In this document: positions 17,282 through 26,548 of the stretch, piece after piece | Layout of the letters: the number at the start of each line of letters is the position of its first letter | Position numbering within the stretch: position 1 is the first letter of the stretch | Assembly (NCBI RefSeq): GCF_900129505.1 | Contig: NZ_LT670818.1 | Span: 620,001-684,000 of the forward strand | Source of the DNA: Bradyrhizobium erythrophlei | Lineage (GTDB): Bacteria > Pseudomonadota > Alphaproteobacteria > Rhizobiales > Xanthobacteraceae | Direction of reading: 5' to 3' | Length of the DNA: 64,000 bases | Made by a program: the position numbers and the translations under genes | Notes under the pieces: model-generated | Told to the model about the DNA's origin: nothing | Database searches by the model: none | Seen by the model: the letters and a program-made list of their open reading frames with translations, nothing else

Positions 17282-20047
17282 CTATTCCGCCGCAGTCCGC
17301 ATTTCGGCCTTTTCGGCCCTGACCGCGCAGAACTTGAATTCCGGAATCTTGCCGAACGGATCGAGCGCCGGATTGGTCAACAGGTTGGCGGCGGCTTCCG
17401 CGTAGCAGAACGGCATGAACACCATGTTCTCCGGCACGTCGCGATCGGAGCGCACCTTGACCTCGACGGCGCCGCGCCGGGTTTCCAGCCGGATCAAATC
17501 GCCGGGCCAGACCTTGAGGCGTCGCATGTCCTTGGGCGACATGAACGCCACCGCCTCCGGCTCGATCTGGTCGAGCACGCTGGAGCGCCGCGTCATCGAA
17601 CCGGTGTGCCAGTGTTCGAGCACGCGGCCGGTGGAGAGCACCATCGGGTATTCGTCGTCGGGCACTTCATCCGGCGGCAGCACGCGCGCCGGCACGATCT
17701 TGCCGCGGCCGCTCTCGGTCGGAAACCCCGTGGTGAAGATGATCTCGTTGCCGGGTTTGTCGGGATCGTCGACCGGATAGGTCACCGCGCCCTCGCGCAC
17801 CAGCCGCTCCCAGGTGATGTTCTTCAAGGACGGCATCACCTCGGTCATCTCGGTGAAGACGTCGGCCGGCCCGCCGTAATTCCAGGGCAGCCCCATCCGC
17901 CTGGCGATCTCCTGGATGATCCAGAGATCCTGCTTTGCGTCGCCGGGCGGTTTTATCACTTCGCGCGCCAGCTGCACGCGGCGATCGGTATTCGTGAACG
18001 TGCCGGACTTTTCCGCGAACGCCGAGGCCGGCAGGATCACGTCGGCATGGAACGCGGTTTCGGTGACGAACAGGTCCTGCACCACGAGATGCTCGAGTTT
18101 CGCCAGCGCCTCGCGGGCGTGCTGCAGATCGGGGTCCGACATCGCGGGATTTTCGCCCTCGATATACATGCCCGTGATGTCGCCGGCATGGATCGCGTTC
18201 ATGATCTCGACCACGGTCAGGCCGCGCACGGGATCGAGGTCCTGGTGCCAGAGCTTTTCGAAGGGTTCGCGCAGATCGGTGCGCCCGACCGGCTGGTAGT
18301 CCGGCAGGAACATCGGAATTAGCCCCGCGTCGGACGCGCCCTGCACGTTGTTCTGGCCGCGCAGCGGATGCAGGCCCGTGCCGGGGCGGCCGACCTGGCC
18401 GGTGATGAGCGCGAGCGCGATCAGGCAGCGCGCATTGTCGGTGCCGTGAACATGCTGGCTGATGCCCATGCCCCAGAAGATGATCGAGGATTTGGCGCGC
18501 GCATACATCCGCGCCACTTCGCGGATGGTTTCCGCCGGGATGCCGCAGATCGGCTCCATCTTCTCCGGGGTGAAATCCCCGGTGCGCGCCTTGAGATCCT
18601 CAAAACCCTCGGTATAGCCGGCGATATATTGCTCGTCGGTGAGGCCCTCGCTGATGATGGTGTTGATCATCGCGTTCAGCATCGCGACGTCGCTGCCGGC
18701 CTTGAACGCCAGATGCGTGTAGGCATGGCGCGACAGCGCCTGCCGGCGCGGATCCATCACGATCAGCTTGGCGCCCTTCTTGGCCGCGTTCTTGATGAAG
18801 GTCGCGGCGACCGGGTGGTTCACGGTCGGATTGGCGCCGATCACGATGATGACTTCGGCGTCCAGGGCGGCTGAGAACGGCGCCGACACCGCGCCGGAAT
18901 TGAGGCCTTCCATCAATGCTGCGACTGAGGAGGCATGGCACAGCCGGGTGCAGTGATCGACATTGTTGGAGCCGAAGCCGGTGCGCACCAGCTTCTGGAA
19001 CAGGTAGGCCTCCTCGTTCGAGCCTTTGGCGGAGCCGAAGCCGGCCAGCGCTTTTACGCCCTTGGTGTCGCGGATTTTCACAAGCCCCTTGGCCGCGATA
19101 TCGAGCGCCTCTTCCCAAGACGCCTCGCGGAAATGCGTGAACGGATTGGCGGGATCGACCTGGTCGTTGGCGTCCTTCTTCACGTTCGGCAGCCGCACCA
19201 GCGGTTTAGTCAGGCGATTGGGGTGATGGATGTAGTCGAAGCCGAAGCGGCCCTTGACGCAGAGCCGGTTGTGATTGGCCGGGCCGTCGCGGCCCTCCGC
19301 GTAGATGACTTTCTCGTCCTTGACCTGATAAGTGACCTGGCATCCGACGCCGCAATACGGACACAGCGAGTCGACCTTCCGGTCGGCATACGTGACGCGG
19401 GTCTGGTTCTCGTCCAGCATCACCGCCGGCATCAGCGCGCCGGTCGGGCAGGCCTGCACGCATTCGCCACAGGCCACGCAGGTCGATTCCCCCATCGGAT
19501 CGTCGAAATCGAACACGATCTTGGATTCGTGGCTGCGATAGGCCATGCCGATCACGTCGTTGACCTGAACCTCACGGCAGGCGCGCACGCACAGGCCGCA
19601 CTGGATGCAGGAATCGAGATTGACCCGCATCGCCGGATGGCTGGCGTCGCCATCCCAGCGCTCGGCGGCCGGGAAACGGCTTTCGGTTACCTCGACCTTT
19701 TCGGCCCAGTGCCAGAATTTCGAATCCGGATCGTGCGAGGTCTCGCGCGCCGGCTGATCGGCGACCAGAAGCTCCATCACCATCTTTTGCGCCGCCACCG
19801 CGCGCGGGCTCGCGGATTTCACCTTCATGCCGACGTTCGGCGTGCGCTTGCAGGAGGCCGCCAGCACGCGCTCGCCTTCGATCTCGACCATGCAGGCGCG
19901 GCAATTGCCGTCGGGCCGGTAATCGGGTTCGGGCAAATAGCACAGATGCGGGATTTCCTGGCCCTGGCGCTTTGCGACTTGCCAGATGGTCTCGCCGTTG
20001 ACGGCTTCGACCTGCTTGCCGTCGAGTTCGAACTGGATCTTGGTCAT
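17282..20047 (-). CDS. fdsA: NAD-dependent formate dehydrogenase, alpha (molybdenum) subunit
   Basis: 921 residues; oxidises formate to CO2 at a molybdenum/tungsten bis-MGD centre and passes electrons to the FdsB flavin subunit. Domains: an N-terminal 2Fe-2S ferredoxin domain (Cys36, 49, 52, 66), an adjacent 4Fe-4S site, a two-cluster ferredoxin (Cys147/150/153/157 and 190/193/196/200), a 4Fe-4S site of the oxidoreductase core (CPYCGVGC from 229), and the catalytic Cys370-His371 in RLCHASS (cysteine, not selenocysteine). The C-terminal molydopterin dinucleotide-binding domain is present. It overlaps fdsGB by 4 bp (ATGA). Chaperone FdhD and cofactor genes lie 8-16 kb away. Confidence 0.95.
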   Translation of the reverse strand: MTKIQFELDGKQVEAVNGETIWQVAKRQGQEIPHLCYLPEPDYRPDGNCRACMVEIEGERVLAASCKRTPNVGMKVKSASPRAVAAQKMVMELLVADQPARETSHDPDSKFWHWAEKVEVTESRFPAAERWDGDASHPAMRVNLDSCIQCGLCVRACREVQVNDVIGMAYRSHESKIVFDFDDPMGESTCVACGECVQACPTGALMPAVMLDENQTRVTYADRKVDSLCPYCGVGCQVTYQVKDEKVIYAEGRDGPANHNRLCVKGRFGFDYIHHPNRLTKPLVRLPNVKKDANDQVDPANPFTHFREASWEEALDIAAKGLVKIRDTKGVKALAGFGSAKGSNEEAYLFQKLVRTGFGSNNVDHCTRLCHASSVAALMEGLNSGAVSAPFSAALDAEVIIVIGANPTVNHPVAATFIKNAAKKGAKLIVMDPRRQALSRHAYTHLAFKAGSDVAMLNAMINTIISEGLTDEQYIAGYTEGFEDLKARTGDFTPEKMEPICGIPAETIREVARMYARAKSSIIFWGMGISQHVHGTDNARCLIALALITGQVGRPGTGLHPLRGQNNVQGASDAGLIPMFLPDYQPVGRTDLREPFEKLWHQDLDPVRGLTVVEIMNAIHAGDITGMYIEGENPAMSDPDLQHAREALAKLEHLVVQDLFVTETAFHADVILPASAFAEKSGTFTNTDRRVQLAREVIKPPGDAKQDLWIIQEIARRMGLPWNYGGPADVFTEMTEVMPSLKNITWERLVREGAVTYPVDDPDKPGNEIIFTTGFPTESGRGKIVPARVLPPDEVPDDEYPMVLSTGRVLEHWHTGSMTRRSSVLDQIEPEAVAFMSPKDMRRLKVWPGDLIRLETRRGAVEVKVRSDRDVPENMVFMPFCYAEAAANLLTNPALDPFGKIPEFKFCAVRAEKAEMRTAAE

Positions 20048-21753
20048 TCCGCGGCCTCTTTCGGCAGGAACTCATCCGGGAAATATTTAATCACTGACGT
20101 CAGCGGATTTGAGGCCGCCTGGCCGAGGCCGCAGATCGAGGCGTCGCGCATCGCCTGGCTCAATTCCTCGAGCAATTCGCGGTTCCAGACCGGCTTCTGC
20201 ATCAACAGCGCCGCCTTCTGGGTGCCGACCCGGCAGGGCGTGCATTGGCCGCAGCTCTCGTCCTCGAAGAAACGCATCAGGTTCAATGCGGCGCCCTTCA
20301 CGCTGTCCTGCTCGGACAGGATGATGACAGCGGCGGAGCCGATGAAGCAGCCATATTTCTCCAGCGTGCCGAAATCGAGCGGGATGTTGTCCATCGATGC
20401 CGGCAGGATGCCGCCGGAGGCGCCGCCCGGAAGATAGGCATGGAAGGTGTGGCCTTCAGCCATGCCGCCGCAGAATTCGTCGATCAATTCGCGCACGGTG
20501 ATACCGGCCGGCGCCAGCTTCACGCCGGGATTCTTCACCCGCCCCGACACCGAATAGCTGCGCAAGCCGTGGCGCTCGTTGCGGCCGTGGCTGTTCCACC
20601 AGCCCGCGCCCTTTTCGACGATGTCGCGCACCCACCACAGCGTCTCGATATTGTTGATCAGCGTCGGCAGTCCGAACAACCCGACCTGGAACGGATAGGG
20701 CGGCTTGTGCCGCGGCAGTCCGCGCTTGCCCTCGATGCTTTCCAGAAGCGAGGATTCCTCGCCGCAGATATAGGCGCCGGCGCCGCGCCGCATATGCAGC
20801 ACCGGACCGCCCGGCGGCAGTTTTGCAATTTCACGGTCCAGGATCTCGCGCGAGGCCGGATATTCGTCGCGAATGTAGATGTAGACATCGGACGCCTCCA
20901 CCACATGCGCGCCAATCAGCGTGCCCTCGAGAAAGCGATGCGGATCGGTTTCGAGATAATAGCGATCCTTGAAGGTGCCGGGCTCGCCTTCGTCACCATT
21001 GATCGCCATCAGTCGCGGCCCGGGCTCCCCCAACACCGCGCGCCACTTCCGTCCCGTCGGAAATCCGGCGCCGCCGAGCCCGCGCAGGGACGCGTCGTCG
21101 AGCGCTTTCAGCAGATCTTCCTTCTTCAATTCGCCGGAGCGCAGGCGCTTCAAGAGCGTGTAGCCGCCGCCTTTCACATAGGCGTCGTAATCAACATAGT
21201 TGGGCAAATGCGCGTGGGTATCGCCGCCCTTCGCCGCGGCCAGCACGCCTGGGACGCTGGCGTGGTCGACGAAGTGATGGCCGACCTCGGCCGCGGGCGC
21301 GGTGTCGCAGCGGCCGACGCAGGGCGCGCGCACCACGCGAATGCCGGGGCCGGCACTGTCCTGCAATTCAGTCAACAACTTTTCCGCGCCGAGCATCGCG
21401 CAGGTCAGGGAATCGCAGACCCGAATGGTCAGCGGCGGGATATTGGCCTCGCCTTCCTTCACCACGTCGAAATGCGCGTAGAAGGTCGCGGTCTCGAATA
21501 CTTCCGCAAACGACAGCTTCATCTCGTCGGCGAGGGCGGCGAGATGGGCGGCGGAGATCTGGTGATATTTGTCCTGGATCAGATGCAGATGCTCGATCAG
21601 GAGGTCGCGCCGCCGTGGCCGGTCGCCGAGCAGGAACTCGATCTCGTGGGCCGCGGTGGGATCGATCTGGCGTCCCTTGGGAGTCGATTTGGCCCGCTTG
21701 CGTCCCTCGCCGGGATGTTCGAACGCGCGGACCTGTTGCACATCATGACTCAT
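20044..21753 (-). CDS. fdsB: Formate dehydrogenase, fused gamma-beta subunit (FdsG-FdsB)
   Basis: 569 residues. The N-terminal 160 residues are a NuoE/FdsG thioredoxin-like 2Fe-2S domain with Cys113, 118, 145 and 149. The remainder is NuoF/FdsB: FMN/NAD-binding GLGGAGFPTGRKW near 230, AYICGEESSLLES, and the C-terminal 4Fe-4S ligands in ESCGQCTPCR and ICGLGQ. In many bacteria FdsG and FdsB are separate; here they are one chain. It transfers electrons from FdsA to NAD+. The start MSHDVQQVRA at 21753 precedes an ordinary intergenic stretch. The small FdsD subunit is not seen on either side. Confidence 0.93.
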   Translation of the reverse strand: MSHDVQQVRAFEHPGEGRKRAKSTPKGRQIDPTAAHEIEFLLGDRPRRRDLLIEHLHLIQDKYHQISAAHLAALADEMKLSFAEVFETATFYAHFDVVKEGEANIPPLTIRVCDSLTCAMLGAEKLLTELQDSAGPGIRVVRAPCVGRCDTAPAAEVGHHFVDHASVPGVLAAAKGGDTHAHLPNYVDYDAYVKGGGYTLLKRLRSGELKKEDLLKALDDASLRGLGGAGFPTGRKWRAVLGEPGPRLMAINGDEGEPGTFKDRYYLETDPHRFLEGTLIGAHVVEASDVYIYIRDEYPASREILDREIAKLPPGGPVLHMRRGAGAYICGEESSLLESIEGKRGLPRHKPPYPFQVGLFGLPTLINNIETLWWVRDIVEKGAGWWNSHGRNERHGLRSYSVSGRVKNPGVKLAPAGITVRELIDEFCGGMAEGHTFHAYLPGGASGGILPASMDNIPLDFGTLEKYGCFIGSAAVIILSEQDSVKGAALNLMRFFEDESCGQCTPCRVGTQKAALLMQKPVWNRELLEELSQAMRDASICGLGQAASNPLTSVIKYFPDEFLPKEAAE

Positions 21754-21907
21754 TGGGACGTCTCGTTGCTGGCCTTATCCCGGTGACTCTAATCATTGGT
21801 ATGCCACATGCCAAGGGAGAAAGCTGCTGCAGGAATAATGATTTAAGGGGCACGCAGCCCTCGCTGTCATGCCCCTCGAGCGGCTGCGATATATCGGTCG
21901 CAGGGCT

Positions 21908-22183
21908 TCAGGTCTTGCCCATGCAGTCTTCGATGTAGAACCAGCGGTCGTCGCCCGCGAGCCCCTTCGACTTCACCTCTTTGCGGCAAGCCTTCAGCTT
22001 GGGCTTGTTCGCGCTCCATTTGACCTTCATGTCCTTCAGCTTCTCCATCGTCAGCTTCATTTTCGAAGGTTTCGCGGCGGCCGGCGCCGGCGTGGCCGCC
22101 GGAGCCGTGGTCTGGGCCGAAGCCGTATGCAGGCTGCCCGCGACAAGCAGCATGGCGGCGAGACAAACACTGGTGCGAAGCAT
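21908..22183 (-). CDS. Secreted PsiF-repeat-like protein
   Basis: 91 residues. A signal peptide (hydrophobic AAMLLVAGSLHTASA) is followed by an Ala/Pro/Thr linker and a Lys-rich C-terminal domain with the PsiF-like pattern ACRKEVKSKGLAGDDR and a second Cys in EDCMGK. The two cysteines probably form a disulfide in the periplasm. The start at 22183 has a GAGGGG ribosome binding site; an in-frame ATG 7 codons upstream would disturb the signal peptide. PsiF is phosphate-starvation-induced in E. coli with no known activity. It lies between the formate transporter and formate dehydrogenase genes. Confidence 0.75.
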   Translation of the reverse strand: MLRTSVCLAAMLLVAGSLHTASAQTTAPAATPAPAAAKPSKMKLTMEKLKDMKVKWSANKPKLKACRKEVKSKGLAGDDRWFYIEDCMGKT

Positions 22184-22272
22184 GGGAATCCCCTCAAGAC
22201 TCATTTGATTAATCGAAAAGGCGTCGGACCGCGGGACGACGGTGGCCGTCCCGCGGGATAATGCGCAGCGGA

Positions 22273-23928
22273 TCAGAAGATCTTGATCGCGCTTTCCAGG
22301 GTCTTCCAAACGCCCCAGGCCAGGGGAACGCCGACAAAGGCCCAGAACAGCGCCGCCTTGACGTCGAGCCCGCCCTTGCCAATGCCGAACGAGCCGTGCT
22401 GGACCGCCGCCTCGCGCTTGGCACCCGCCGCCTGCAGCCTGGCGACCTCGTCGGCGCTCATGTGCCATTTGTGATCGACCGGCTTGATCAGGAAGTTGCA
22501 GATCAGACCGGCGATCAGCATGGCGCACAGGATGTACATCGTGGTGTTGTAGAGCTGGTCGCGCGGCACCCCGGCCTGGAGCTGGAACTCGCGGATGTAG
22601 TTCACCACCACAGGACCGATGATGCCGGCGGTCGACCACGCCGTCAGCAACCTTCCGTGAATGGCACCCACGAACTGGGTTCCGAACATGTCGGCCAGAT
22701 ACGCCGGCACGGTGGCGAAACCGCCGCCATACATCGACAGGATGATGCAGAAGGCGCCGACGAACAGCAGCTTCGAGCCCATGGTGGCGAAGGTCGGCGC
22801 CAGCGCGTAGAGCGCGATGCCGATCAGGAAGAAGCAGTAATAAGTCGCCTTGCGGCCGATATGATCCGACAGCGACGCCCAGAAGAAACGGCCGCCGATG
22901 TTGAACAGCGACAGCAATCCGGCAAAGCCGGCCGCGATACCGGCGATCGCGACCTTCTGGTCAGCCGACAACTGGCCGAAGGTCAGGTTCGGCAATCCGA
23001 TCAGCTTGCCGGCAAAGATCTCCTGCAGCATCGGCGAGGCCATGCCGATCACGCCGATACCCGCCGACACGTTCAAGCACAGCACCCACCAGATCAGCCA
23101 GAACTGCGGCGTCTTGTGCGCGTTGTCGAGATGAACGTGATGCTCCGAAATCATCGACTTTTTCTCGCTCGGCGGCGTCCAGCCGTCGGGCTGCCAGCCG
23201 GCCGGAGACACGCGATAGGCGAAGGCGCCGATCGTCATGAACACGAAATAGATCACGCCCATGGTAGCGAAGGTCTGCCAGACGCCGACATCGGTCGACG
23301 TCTTGAAGTAGTTGATCAGCAAGTTCGCCAATGGCGCGCCGATCATGGCGCCGCCACCGAAGCCCATGATGGCCATGCCGGTCGCCATGCCGCGACGATC
23401 CGGAAACCATTTGACGAGTGTCGACACCGGCGAGATGTAGCCCAGTCCGAGACCAACGCCGCCAATCACGCCGGACCCGAGCCACAGCAGCCAAAGCTGA
23501 TGGATGTAAATTCCGAGGGCGCCGAGCAGCAGGCCGCCGCCCCAGCAGCACGCGGCGACGACGCCGGCCTTGCGCGGCCCGACGCGCTCGAGCCAACCGC
23601 CCCAGATCGCGGCGGAAACGCCGAGCAGCACGAAGAACAGGGTGTACATCCAGCCAAGGCTCGCCACCTTCCAGTCGCAGCTGGTGGTGAACAGCTCCTG
23701 CACCAGCGACATGTCCGGGCACGCTTTGCTAGCGGTGATCCCGATCGCGCGCGACAGCGGCAACCAGAACACGGAAAAGCCGTAGGCCATGCCGATGCAC
23801 AGATGAATGCAAAGTGCCGCCGGGGGCACCAGCCAACGGTTGAAGCCGGCTTTCGCAACCGTATGCTCGCGATCGAGAATCCCCTCGCCGCCACGAGACA
23901 TCGTGCCGGCGCTATCAAGTGTAGCCAT
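22273..23928 (-). CDS. Oxalate/formate antiporter family MFS transporter
   Basis: 551 residues with about twelve membrane helices, of the OFA (oxalate:formate antiporter) branch. Typical features are the long N-terminal lead to WLVPPAALCIHLCIGMAYGF, a loop with KWFPDRRGMATG after helix 4, and the second-half motif GRFFWASLSDHIGRK. It has an extra hydrophobic helix near the C-terminus (KAALFWAFVGVPLAWGVW). Located next to formate dehydrogenase on the same strand, it likely imports oxalate in exchange for formate, or moves a related carboxylate. Substrate is inferred from family and context only. Confidence 0.88.
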   Translation of the reverse strand: MATLDSAGTMSRGGEGILDREHTVAKAGFNRWLVPPAALCIHLCIGMAYGFSVFWLPLSRAIGITASKACPDMSLVQELFTTSCDWKVASLGWMYTLFFVLLGVSAAIWGGWLERVGPRKAGVVAACCWGGGLLLGALGIYIHQLWLLWLGSGVIGGVGLGLGYISPVSTLVKWFPDRRGMATGMAIMGFGGGAMIGAPLANLLINYFKTSTDVGVWQTFATMGVIYFVFMTIGAFAYRVSPAGWQPDGWTPPSEKKSMISEHHVHLDNAHKTPQFWLIWWVLCLNVSAGIGVIGMASPMLQEIFAGKLIGLPNLTFGQLSADQKVAIAGIAAGFAGLLSLFNIGGRFFWASLSDHIGRKATYYCFFLIGIALYALAPTFATMGSKLLFVGAFCIILSMYGGGFATVPAYLADMFGTQFVGAIHGRLLTAWSTAGIIGPVVVNYIREFQLQAGVPRDQLYNTTMYILCAMLIAGLICNFLIKPVDHKWHMSADEVARLQAAGAKREAAVQHGSFGIGKGGLDVKAALFWAFVGVPLAWGVWKTLESAIKIF

Positions 23929-24315
23929 TCAATCCTCCCCTACAGCTGCCCCGCGCAGGGCACGTCTGTCGCGTCCATGATCCACTATCTTAAGTTCCAT
24001 TACCCCGTGCAAGCTTCTGCCTTGCTGCTCCGCACCATTCCGAAATGCGCCGGTCCCCCAGCGCGCATTCGAAGTTTCCAACACCGTGAGAGACCGGATA
24101 TGCCGCTCGCCGCTACCCGACCCGGGTTCAACCCAGGATTGCGTGTCATATTACCGGAAAGCACCGCTCTCTCAGGCCCACAGAGAGGCGAGATTGGGCA
24201 GAAGCTCCATTCTGTGTCGATATGGCAAATGGTAGCGTGGCTCAGCCTGTCCCCCCAGCCCAGTGCAGCAAGCCAAGGGATCATGTCCAGATTTTGTTCC
24301 CGCAACCACGGAAAA
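23929..24315. other. Intergenic region, no gene seen
   Basis: About 390 bp between the OFA transporter (leftwards) and the end of tusA (also leftwards), so it should contain the transporter promoter and tusA's 3' end. Open frames here have no gene-like character. An imperfect palindromic stretch around 24120-24175 (CCCGGGTTCAACCCAGG) is the only structure noticed. Confidence 0.4.
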
Positions 24316-24567
24316 CTAACCATTTGCCTTTTCAATCAGATCATCTGCTTTTCTTATTAAAAAAACGATCTGCGACTCGCCCCGCTCGATGGCCTCGACC
24401 CTGTCGCCGGTTTCCCGAAGCAGATTGGGGATGTCGATCACCGACAGCGGATCGGTGCAGCGAACTTCCAGAAGGTCGCCCGGTTTCAATGCCTTCAGTG
24501 CCTTGCGCGTCTTCAGGGCCGGCAGCGGACATTTGAGACCGGTGAGGTCGAGTTTTGTCGTGGTCAT
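24316..24567 (-). CDS. tusA: TusA-family sulfur carrier
   Basis: 83 residues from MTTTKLDLTG. The hallmark CPxP motif is present (LTGLKCPLPALKTR), with the active cysteine that carries a persulfide. TusA-like proteins relay sulfur for tRNA thiolation, molybdenum cofactor or sulfur oxidation. An ATG three codons upstream is possible. It is followed upstream by the broken stress-protein region. Proximity to fdhD (also a persulfide-handling protein, 4 kb away) is suggestive but unproven. The gene itself appears intact. Confidence 0.88.
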   Translation of the reverse strand: MTTTKLDLTGLKCPLPALKTRKALKALKPGDLLEVRCTDPLSVIDIPNLLRETGDRVEAIERGESQIVFLIRKADDLIEKANG

Positions 24568-24648
24568 ATGCACCATAGATGGCGGAGTGGACCGGCATCG
24601 TCAACGGAGATGGCCTGGGACCGACCGCACGGCCTGTTCGGATGACGG

Positions 24649-25086
24649 TTACTTGACAACCAATACCGGACAAGCGGCCAGTTGGACAATGCGATCGGCG
24701 CGGCTGCCTATCATGCGCTCATACAATGCGGAATGTCCGGTCGCACCGATAACCAGCAGATCGGCGCCAATCTCGTCAACCAGGTCCACAATCATGCGAA
24801 CCGGATGGCCGCTCACGAGGTGGACCTGTAGTTTTATGTCGCTTTGCTCGGCACGAAGGCGCGCGCGCTCGACCACTGGACGGAAACGGCGCGCGGCTAT
24901 TCCCTTGGCTTCTCGCACCTCCTCGATGTACTCCGGCATTTGCGGGATCTCCTCGACGCAAACCAGATGAAGCGCCGCGGCGTTTTGTCTGGCCATTGCA
25001 ATCGCCAGTTCGAGTGCTTTGACGGCCGGTTCCGACGAAACATGCGGCGAGGACTGTCTTTCCATATTTGGTTCTGTTGAAGCCAA
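24649..25086 (-). pseudogene. Universal stress protein, N-terminus replaced
   Basis: From about residue 18 this is a normal UspA domain (SEPAVKALELAIAMARQ; LLVIGATGHSALYERMIGSRADRI; ACPVLVVK) including the ATP-type G-2X-G-9X-G(S) region. The usual start (about ten residues with the ILVAxDGS strand) is missing. Instead the frame continues into sequence that, in another frame, encodes an antiporter fragment (25037-25318). The joint lies near 25035. A start at 25086 or at MERQSS (25065) could still yield a protein of 145 or 138 residues without the first beta strand. It looks like a deletion scar and is probably non-functional or altered. Confidence 0.75.
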
Positions 25087-25318
25087 ATTCGAGCATTACG
25101 GCGTAAACGACCGCCACCGAGGTTGTCGACATGGCAACGCCCGCGAGCCAACTCGGCATCGGCTCCCAGCCCAGCACGAAATAGGCGGCAGCGGCGCATC
25201 CCAGAAATGGAAAGAAGAAGCTCGCGAGACCGACCGCTGCGGCCTCCTTCCATTTCAGCTTGAAAACGGCGGGGTCGAGTTCGGCGCCACCCGGTGTCAG
25301 CAAGAAGCGGTCAATCCG
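25037..25318 (-). pseudogene. Cation/proton antiporter (CPA2/Kef type) internal remnant
   Basis: The frame encodes about 90 residues that match an internal stretch of a CPA2 antiporter: GAELDPAVFKLKWKEA, two hydrophobic segments, LAGVAMSTTSVAVVYAVMLE, and GKTVLAACF. A complete antiporter has 380 or more residues. The fragment is cut on its N-terminal side next to a hypothetical gene and on the C-terminal side at the truncated stress-protein gene. Nothing else of the antiporter is seen. It marks a recombination or deletion event here. Confidence 0.75.
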
Positions 25319-25743
25319 GGCAGCTTTTTGGATACGAGCTTTCGCAGATCACGCAGCAAATCGTCGCCCAGCTCCGAAAGGCCGTTGATTTCCTTTTGCG
25401 CCTCGATTGCGTGTTGTTTGCGCGACTCCGTTGCTTCCTGCTTGGTCGAGGCAAGCGCGTGCAGGTGCCCGGTCAGGCTTCCGGCACATGTGAAGAAATA
25501 ACTAATCTGTCGCTGAAGCGAAGCGTCGAACAAATCCAATCGATCCGCATTTGATTCGTAAATCGAGAACCTGGGCAAGGCAAACGTGCCGAGTTCGTCA
25601 AGATTTTCCTCGGCCCCTGTCGCCATATCTTCAAGCTTCCGAACCTCTTCAAAGCGCTCCATACCATCTATCAAGGCTGCGATCTCTCCGATCAGAGCTA
25701 ACGCAAGGCCTCGTCTCGAACGCGCACGTCCAAAGAGAAGCAT
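25297..25743 (-). CDS. Hypothetical protein, 148 residues
   Basis: A soluble, mostly helical protein without known domain (starts MLLFGRARSRRG; a middle stretch LFDASLQRQISYFFTCAGSL; ends LVSKKLPGLTASC). The pattern of charged and hydrophobic residues after residue 100 (ESRKQHAIEAQKEINGLSEL) is coiled-coil-like. Its last few codons overlap the antiporter remnant, so the natural C-terminus may have been altered by the same rearrangement. The GC content is lower than in neighbouring genes, suggesting an acquired or decaying region. Confidence 0.5.
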   Translation of the reverse strand: MLLFGRARSRRGLALALIGEIAALIDGMERFEEVRKLEDMATGAEENLDELGTFALPRFSIYESNADRLDLFDASLQRQISYFFTCAGSLTGHLHALASTKQEATESRKQHAIEAQKEINGLSELGDDLLRDLRKLVSKKLPGLTASC

Positions 25744-26548
25744 GGTTTCCTCCCGCTTGGGTTCTTTGGTGACCTGAGCGCGCGCGGGAGCGAGCTCAGT
25801 GTAACTTAACAGCAGTCTACGCCATCGGCATAGCGGCAGTTGGCGGCGTCGCGTTCGCCGGACGCAAGACTGCGTAAACCATCCTTACATATCAACCACA
25901 ATGGAGGCTGGGACGAATGTCTGATCCGGGGTCGACGACCCGACGGGCAAATCACCTGGGCGATTTATCGACCCCTCTGTCCAGCCCCTTTTGAAAAAAT
26001 ATTCTGATTTTCAGAAATAGCAAATCAGTCCATATAGTCGCCGTCCCGTTCCTCGGAGGGGCGTTGCGCAACGTCACGAAACGCGGAGCGGGATGCGGTG
26101 GCCGCTGGAAGCGCTAAAGACGAGAGCGCTTTCTCGCGGACGGCGAAGTCGTATGGTCCTGACGCCTCGACGCTGGCGTCAAGTTCTTGAGAAGCAAGCT
26201 TCTCAGGGATGACGGTGACAAAAAAGCCCGATCGCCGGGGAGAGTACGACATAAGCCGTAAAACCATTGCGCGGGGAATGCCGGGTGTTTCCCGGTGTGA
26301 CCTGACTAACGCGTGTGCTCTTTGCTTTCTACCATCGCACACGCGGCTATCGGGCGCATCGGGCGCCCGGCATTCCCTGCGCCCTCTCTGATGAGGAGGG
26401 CGAATATTTTTTCAAAAACTCGGGTGCTTCGCGCCGCGAGATAGCGGTCCTGTGCGTGTCATTTTATCCGCTGTTTAGGCTTCGTCGCGTTCGTGATTTT
26501 GAGCCGGCTTGCGGCCTTGCGATCGAGAAGGCGACCTCCATGCACAAT
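25744..26548. repeat. 800 bp non-coding region with a Bradyrhizobium-type dispersed repeat
   Basis: No convincing gene. The part from about 26030 to 26490 (including GCGGGGAATGCCGGGTGTTT, the inverted partner GCCCGGCATTCCCTGCGCCC around 26366-26385, and an ACGCGTGTGC/GCACACGCG pair) matches my memory of a dispersed repeat in Bradyrhizobium genomes. An ORF at 26025-26342 on the minus strand lies inside it and is treated as spurious. The segment 25744-26030 is comparatively AT-rich and empty. Confidence 0.5.

Noticed and set aside
22261..24360. Plus-strand frame of about 700 codons
   Set aside because: Antisense shadow of the OFA transporter gene, continuing through an intergenic region.
26025..26342. 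Minus-strand ORF of 105 codons
   Set aside because: Lies within what looks like a dispersed intergenic repeat; sequence has no conserved-protein character.
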